Below are positions 58,098-64,000 of a DNA stretch of 64,000 nucleotides, in pieces. The notes below the pieces were generated by a model. It did not search any database. It was not told the DNA's origin and saw nothing but the letters and a program-made list of their open reading frames with translations. A program made the position numbers and the translations under genes. Source of the stretch: Anisakis pegreffii (lineage: Eukaryota > Nematoda > Chromadorea > Rhabditida > Anisakidae); assembly GCA_035041965.1 (NCBI GenBank), contig JAPYMA010000240.1:186001-250000 (forward strand), given 5' to 3'. The stretch's first letter is position 1, and every line of letters begins with the position of its first letter.

Positions 58098-61000
58098 CTA
58101 AACAATCGGATTATTGCTCCGATCAACATAAATAGGTACGCTACTACCATCCTCACTCGGCGCTGCCTCCATACTGCTTTGATCGTTCGCATCGATCGTC
58201 GCTCGTGACTCATCAATCTTTGGCGCTTCTAGTGAAGCGTTCTTATTACGATACAGAACATAGTGCTGGATTATGAACACTATATCGAAAATCATCGATA
58301 CAAGCCCTAAACCGAATTTCACCGGGTTACCATAGAAGGCACTCCAATCATCTGAAACAAACAGAGGCATTCAGAACATTACGAGCGGAACGAATGAATA
58401 TGAAATAATGCCACCGGGTTAGAAGATTAGAAATTGTAACAGACTGCTCCACAATTTTAATGGAGTGTGATTTGTTGGACAATAAACAACATCCAAACGT
58501 ATTCAGCCAACTCAACTATGGGAATCATACGAGTTAAAATGAGACTAACAACAGAATGACCAAAACAAAGTCACAAACCAGTATTAATCGCTTGAAGTAT
58601 CATTTGACATATATCCATGCTACCACCTAGGAAATCTAGCAATACGTTACCTATCGACCATCCTACTGTACTTTTACGTCGGAAGTTGAAAAAGGCCTGA
58701 AATAGTAATTGAAAAAGTATTAATCAAACTATAGATAATAATGGGAAGTGACATCCAATGGCAAAATCGAATGAACACGAAATAATGCCCCTCAGTTTTT
58801 TAAAATAGTCAAATTATAGATAATTCTTTTAAATCAATGTCGCCTTGTTTTAAAAAGTCATTCGATCATTTAATAATGCAATTATTGATCAAAAGATCAA
58901 ACAATCAAAACGATTGCGTTGTTCAAAGAGTGCATTTCGAGCGCGTATTTAGACAATGAGCTCGATTTGTGCCCTTTTTGGAACAAGTTCTGCATTTTTC
59001 CGTATCAAAATATCAGAAATCACGAATCTATATTGCGTCACTCATTTCATGAATCTATGAACATCGTCATCAACTGAACCAAATCAAAGTATAAGTATAA
59101 AAAGACATCAAAATATGGCAACAATTTTCATTCTTTGATATCAAAGTATTGTTATTATTGTATCAACAACGACAGTACTTTGATATCAAAGTATAAAATT
59201 CAGTTCCATTTTGACAGGATAATATTACTGTTTTGAGTACCATCCCACGATTTATGAACACTGCAAAACATTGGATTCAATGATGTATGAAGCAGATTTA
59301 AAGATGCTTAAAGAACATTTTCGTGCTTAAACTCGTTCGTTACCTGAGGGAAATATTTGCAAAGGGTGACAGCCATTTTCACATATGACAAGAACATGAT
59401 AAACTGCAGGGTGTTGATAACATCAGTCATCGACAGGATGAATGAAATCACAGCAAATAGGATGAATGCACTCGAAATACCCGAACATGTATATGAAACA
59501 CGTTGACCACCTCGCTGAAACAACAACAACACCATTACCTCGAACACATAAGAAATCTTAACAGCCACATTCGCCGATTCAATTCGTTCACAACTTTTCT
59601 GAATCTACTACGATTTGACCGGTTTAAAATTTACTCTCACTAAGTGAGTAAATCTTCGTATACCGCTCATTCACTCACTCACTAAATTCACAATTATCAA
59701 TGTAATGTAAAAAATTATTCCCAAATAAATTTCCAACAAAAAACCTCATAGAAGAAACACTGCAGGGCGGTTACAATACACGCGAACAGGGCATGAACAG
59801 CGAAAACCACATCGTTCAATAAGACTGGAATGTGCGTATGAGGATGAGTTCGTTCATAGATATCCTGAAATATCTTACTCGTAAAATATTCACTAATAAA
59901 AATTTTTCTCTTCATAAATAAAAAATAAAAAATCACATAAAACCATTGTCATTGATAGATGTAATGTCAAGCATTTTTCAATTCTGGGATCACTTCTCTC
60001 CCACCATTTGCTTCAAAACCGTTGAATCTCACAAACATATTCATTATACGACCAAAAACAATTCAAACAAACCGAACCTGAACATTCATGTCGAAGTACA
60101 TCAAAACGTTGTAGAATGTGTAACACGTAAAACCGATTATATTCAACACGAGAAAATCAAAATTTAGGCCAACAACACTGAAAATTTTTAGCAATAATGA
60201 AACCTTTCCTTTATAGCTGGAGATCATGAAATACCTCAATAAATGCTCTTCCATCTAAACTAATCTTAAAAATTACTAAAACCCAAGCAAACTACTGCTT
60301 CTCAATTTTCTTACGATCCATCCACTGACCGAATTTCCACTATACATTCCCCAATCTACGCATCTCTTATAAAAACTTCCACCTGGAGCGTTTCGTGCCA
60401 TATGCACTTATAACAAAAATATTGCAGAAACAATGAGATTCAAAATATTCACAAACAATATTCACTGTTAAAAATGAACCTTCGCCGTTTGAAATTCAAA
60501 TAGATTTGTGGATAAAACGATATACTCCACGCAACAAAATATATCCATCCAACGACAATCACTAAAATTGATAGAGCCGAGCTGTGCACCACTGTAACTT
60601 CCACGAAAGTTCGATTCAGATTACTGAAAAACAAGTTTTCATTCACCTGTTTAACAATTTCCCGCGATGCACTGTTGAATAAGAATGATGAAAATTTTTC
60701 ATATCATATTAATTGTTTGCATTTTCAAATTTCATTCGAAACTTTTTTGGGTACTTCTCTTCCATTTTCTTATGATTACTTATGAAGTTCACTTCCTTCC
60801 ATTCAGGAAGATTCTCAACTGGACAATAAATTTGGAAATCGGAGAAGTCTCTTTGATTGATGATTAACTTCGATTTCGAATACTATTATTCACCACCTAT
60901 TTTGTCTTCAATCACTTGACAGTGCTCGTTTTTACTTATGAGACACTTCAGTCTGAAACTGTCAACGCAACTAACGAATACGAATCAAAAACGATAAACT

Positions 61001-62735
61001 GAGTGTTTCATTGCAGATAAACTCAAAGTTGACAAATTCGAGATTTCAGAATCAAAAAAGTAATCATATGAAAGAAAACAACCTTGGAAACAGATAAACT
61101 CAAGGAAATAGAATCAAGAAGTGGGCTGCCCAAAAAATATAAAAATAAAATAAAATCAAAAATTTATCATAACGCTACAATACCAAGAATGATAACAACG
61201 TTACGGTGAATTGTTTAAAAGATATTTTTGTGAAAACTGATGAGAAACTGAGAATTTCCCTATATCATATGAATTGACTGCTTCTAAATCCTTCTGTTTC
61301 GAACAATTCAAGCCGAAGACGGTAACGATAACTTGCAAACAATTGACTAGTACGTTTTAGTGCAGTACGTTTGATAGAACCAGAATCTGATATGAATGCG
61401 CAAAGACTCATCACTACACTAATTGTCTCATCAAGTAAGTGGTCCATTGTTACTGTTACTATTACCAGTGGGATCATTACCAACAGTATTATTTCTGAAC
61501 AAACTGAATTCTTTTTTCCATCAATGATACAGTTGGCAACATCGTTGCGATCCACTACAGTTAAATGATCCACTGTATAACAACTGTGTGTACCTCAGCT
61601 AGATTCAAATCTTCTTGAACGAGTTTAAAACATTTAGCCCCGTGTGCTTCGTACAAAATATGTGTGGGATTCGAGAGGTGGGATACTGAACGGTCTAGAA
61701 ATCAATTGTTCATCACCTGATATAAAAAGTTTTCCGCAAGAAAATGTATGCTTTTTACTAGATTTTTGTGGAAAACAAAGAGAAACTTCTGGGAAAGCAA
61801 CGTTCCGGAATATATAAAAATGAGGAACCTGAATGGACATTCTTCCGTAGAATTGATATAGCGGCACTTGTCCACTTCCAGTACTGTGCGACTAGTGATC
61901 TTCAGACCAACTACGGTCACATTTTTCCGTCGTTCCTTGGCATTCATCAAGAAAACATGCGGTGTGGCTTCGAAGTTCGGATCTGATCGCAGTGTCAGCT
62001 CGACGTCTGTGTCCAATGCTTCACTGAAAAACGAGTGGATATGGATTTATTTGGAGGATTCACATAAAAAAGATTTCCATGATTAGTTTTCCAGAACAAT
62101 TTCGCATTTTCAGAGACCTATTCCGTTTAATTTCGTCCCGTGGAGAGCATTTTTTTGCAAAATAAAAAATACTTGTTTCTTATCGTGAATGATAAAATTC
62201 AGATGCTTTTTTTTGCAATCAAATGGAATCTATGTACACATAAAGCGTATTCGACAGATTTTTAAATCATTATTGCATGGCTTATAACTCAGAGCAATAC
62301 CGCCGAATAATAATACACAACTCAAAGCATGTTCAGTTGATGATCTGTGAAAGCACATCTTCAATGATATTCAATGCGACCAGTACTATCCAGAATCGCC
62401 ATTTAGTTGATCAAAGAATCTTTCAAAATAATGTATAAATAAAATGCTAATTAAAATAACAATCAATCATATGAATGAATGACCATTCAATTGAATGAAC
62501 AAACAATATGAAATACTCACTTCGTGTAAAATTCAGCACTACTATGTTCTCCAATAGTGATTGAAATTTTTGCCGGTTGCACTAGTAGCTTTTCACCGCG
62601 GTTGCTCATGCCAGTGCCACCACCACCAGCAGCAGTAGCAGCACTAACTGTTGTCAGCGCTTCTGAACTAACCAACAATAGCTTACTGCTGGCCAAAACG
62701 TGAAGAGTTAACCAAATATGGCCCACGAACGTCAT
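58098..62735 (-). CDS. ctns-1: Cystinosin, lysosomal cystine/proton symporter, 8 exons
   Basis: Exons: 62735-62521, 62023-61829, 60623-60480, 60177-60078, 59864-59745, 59514-59344, 58696-58579, 58351-58098; phases fit and give 438 aa. Cystinosin exports cystine from lysosomes with protons. Residues 1-26 look like a signal peptide. A luminal, N-glycosylatable region follows (NVT, NST, NRT sequons) and then seven membrane segments. Both PQ-loops are present: WSISFYPQ (Pro175-Gln176) and LCKYFPQ (Pro314-Gln315). The functionally important aspartates lie in VVGLNFDF (Asp192) and [10 protein letters not shown] (Asp336). [10 protein letters not shown] and [15 protein letters not shown] are family signatures. 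The C-terminal tail is about 50 residues longer than in mammals and does not end in the mammalian GYDQL lysosomal signal. Start choice: the ATG at 62735 gives a signal peptide; an in-frame ATG at 62882 would add 49 residues lacking one. A two-codon upstream ORF (ATG GAA TAG) lies just after a TTTCAG acceptor at 62807. Confidence 0.9.
59133..59191. repeat. Short hairpin of TTTGATATCAAAG motifs
   Basis: CTTTGATATCAAAGTA (59133-59148) and its complement TACTTTGATATCAAAG (59176-59191) flank a 27-nt loop in cystinosin intron 6. The 13-mer core is itself palindromic. Confidence 0.65.
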
Positions 62736-62808
62736 TGTTAAGAGTATCGACAGTAAATGTATCAGAATTCTTTCTCTACTTACACAATAAAACCCTCTAT
62801 TCCATCCT

Positions 62809-64000
62809 GAAATATGGATACATCGATGATGATGACGATGACCATGACGTGGTGGATTACATAAGAACACTTTCATCATCAATCACGAATCATTTGTGAT
62901 GATAACGAGCGCTTAAACAATGAATGCAAGAGCACCACGGAAGAATATCATTCATCTATCAACTAACAGACATCACAGCGTATAGCTAGCATCTCATAGC
63001 ACTGTAAAATTGAGAGACGTCTTTGTAGACGAGAACAGAATAGGAAATTCGAAAAACAAATTGACTAAAACGATTAAAAAAAACACCGTTGAAAGAAAAT
63101 AATGCCTTGGCAACGATGTAATAATAATCATAAAACATTACAATAGCTCGACGCGAACAACCGTCCTTAGTAATGGCTGAGAGGGGCATTGTGAATTGAA
63201 TGCAGGCAGCAAAGCTTGCATTCATACAACCTTAATCAAATATTCACAATTCAAAAAATTCTATGACGAATAAATCACCAATCGAATTAACAAATCTTTG
63301 ACTGCATTCATTATTGTTATTATAAATTGAATTAATAAACGGAAAGCATTCAAACAAATTTTGAATGAAAGAATAAATGAATCCAGAAAAATGCAAATTT
63401 CTTGCGAAATTTTTCACTTAAAACTGCTGCTGCACGGTTTAGAGTAATTGATATTTCACACGGCTAGAAATTCATGCAAAAATTTTATGAAGTTGCTTTC
63501 ATATGATAAACTTCATTAATATCGCTAAATTTAAGAACTGTGCAGTGAAGTGATTGATAAAATTAATTTGCATCGGTAAACCATAATTCCGCGCTGGGAA
63601 GTAGCAATATGATTCGATAACTTCTATGGAATAATTGAAAAGGATAAAACTGGGGGTGTAGAGGTAGGTTCGTATCGAGATATTGTTTGAGATTTCATCA
63701 TGAGTTTGATAACTGATGTAGTCATGACAATGTCGTCATGACAATAGCATGATGATATAAACGTATGTCTGCTAATCGAACAAATAGAATTTTTCAATAT
63801 TTCGAAATTTGAAACGTCTACTGATCACGTGAATTTTTCATATTCGTCATAGATAAAACCAAAAAATGAATTAGATTTGCTGAGAGATTATCTGATAGTT
63901 GGAAAACCACAGCAATTAATCTGCAGTACTGCAGTTCCACTCCTATCGCTGCGTATTTCGAAATCTTTCAAGTTCGACGAAATTCATGATCTCGAGGAAG
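62809..64000. other. Upstream of cystinosin; no gene seen
   Basis: Contains the alternative upstream part of cystinosin exon 1 (ATG at 62880-62882, His/Arg-rich and without a signal peptide). Beyond that only short minus-strand frames (for example 62986-63225) without domains. A short tandem GTCATGACAAT duplication lies near 63721-63746. Confidence 0.45.

Noticed and set aside
61265..61573. Extra cystinosin exon between the luminal exon and the first PQ-loop exon
   Set aside because: The best acceptor there (CATATCAG) leads to a stop in the required phase, and exons 61829 and 60623 already join in phase.
1..64000. CRISPR arrays, bacterial operons or prophage
   Set aside because: Spliced genes of animal families throughout; tandem repeats present are degenerate minisatellites without unique spacers.

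Overview
The window looks like nuclear DNA of a nematode, probably a parasitic species with a fairly large, repeat-containing genome; a clade III (spirurid/ascaridoid-type) worm is my guess and is not proven. It is AT-rich and gene-sparse. Genes are cut into many short exons with GT..AG introns of about 80 bp to 5.6 kb. Several start codons follow a TTTCAG-type acceptor by only 10-25 bases, which is typical of spliced-leader trans-splicing. The gene set also fits: a tyrosine hydroxylase, a carbonic-anhydrase-related protein, a TIL-domain inhibitor, a DM-domain factor with a DMA domain, and cystinosin.

Layout. 0-11.5 kb: no gene I can name; a few low-confidence candidate exons, a degenerate ~130-bp tandem array (about 813-1460) and a local duplication (5.8-6.3 kb). 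11.6-17.06 kb (+): a complete 12-exon tyrosine hydroxylase gene (cat-2 type, 532 aa). 19.68-28.58 kb (-): a complete 9-exon carbonic-anhydrase-related protein X/XI gene (cah-2 type, 362 aa), whose signal-peptide exon lies 5.6 kb upstream of exon 2. 28.6-44.9 kb: a 16-kb stretch without a recognisable gene, holding a long hairpin at 30.3 kb and an unexplained cluster of open frames at 33.6-34.2 kb. 44.9-46.14 kb (-): a secreted inhibitor with three TIL domains, one per exon. About 48.0-48.3 kb (-): the terminal exon of an unrecognised, probably secreted protein. 51.99-53.60 kb (+): a DM-domain gene (dmd-4 type) whose reading frame continues past its stop. 58.1-62.74 kb (-): a complete 8-exon cystinosin gene.

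The genes do not form a pathway: dopamine synthesis, a catalytically dead extracellular carbonic anhydrase relative, protease inhibition, sexual/neuronal transcription control and lysosomal cystine export are simply neighbours. The recurrent theme between them is small non-autonomous repeats. A palindromic GCCTAA-rich element sits in opposite orientation in introns of both cat-2 and cah-2. A second hAT-like element lies just after the cat-2 stop and again at 57.0 kb. A third dispersed repeat ending in TAAATAAATAA occurs three times. There are also three long hairpins. All exon structures here were read by eye from splice sites, reading phase and protein-family knowledge; no database search was run.
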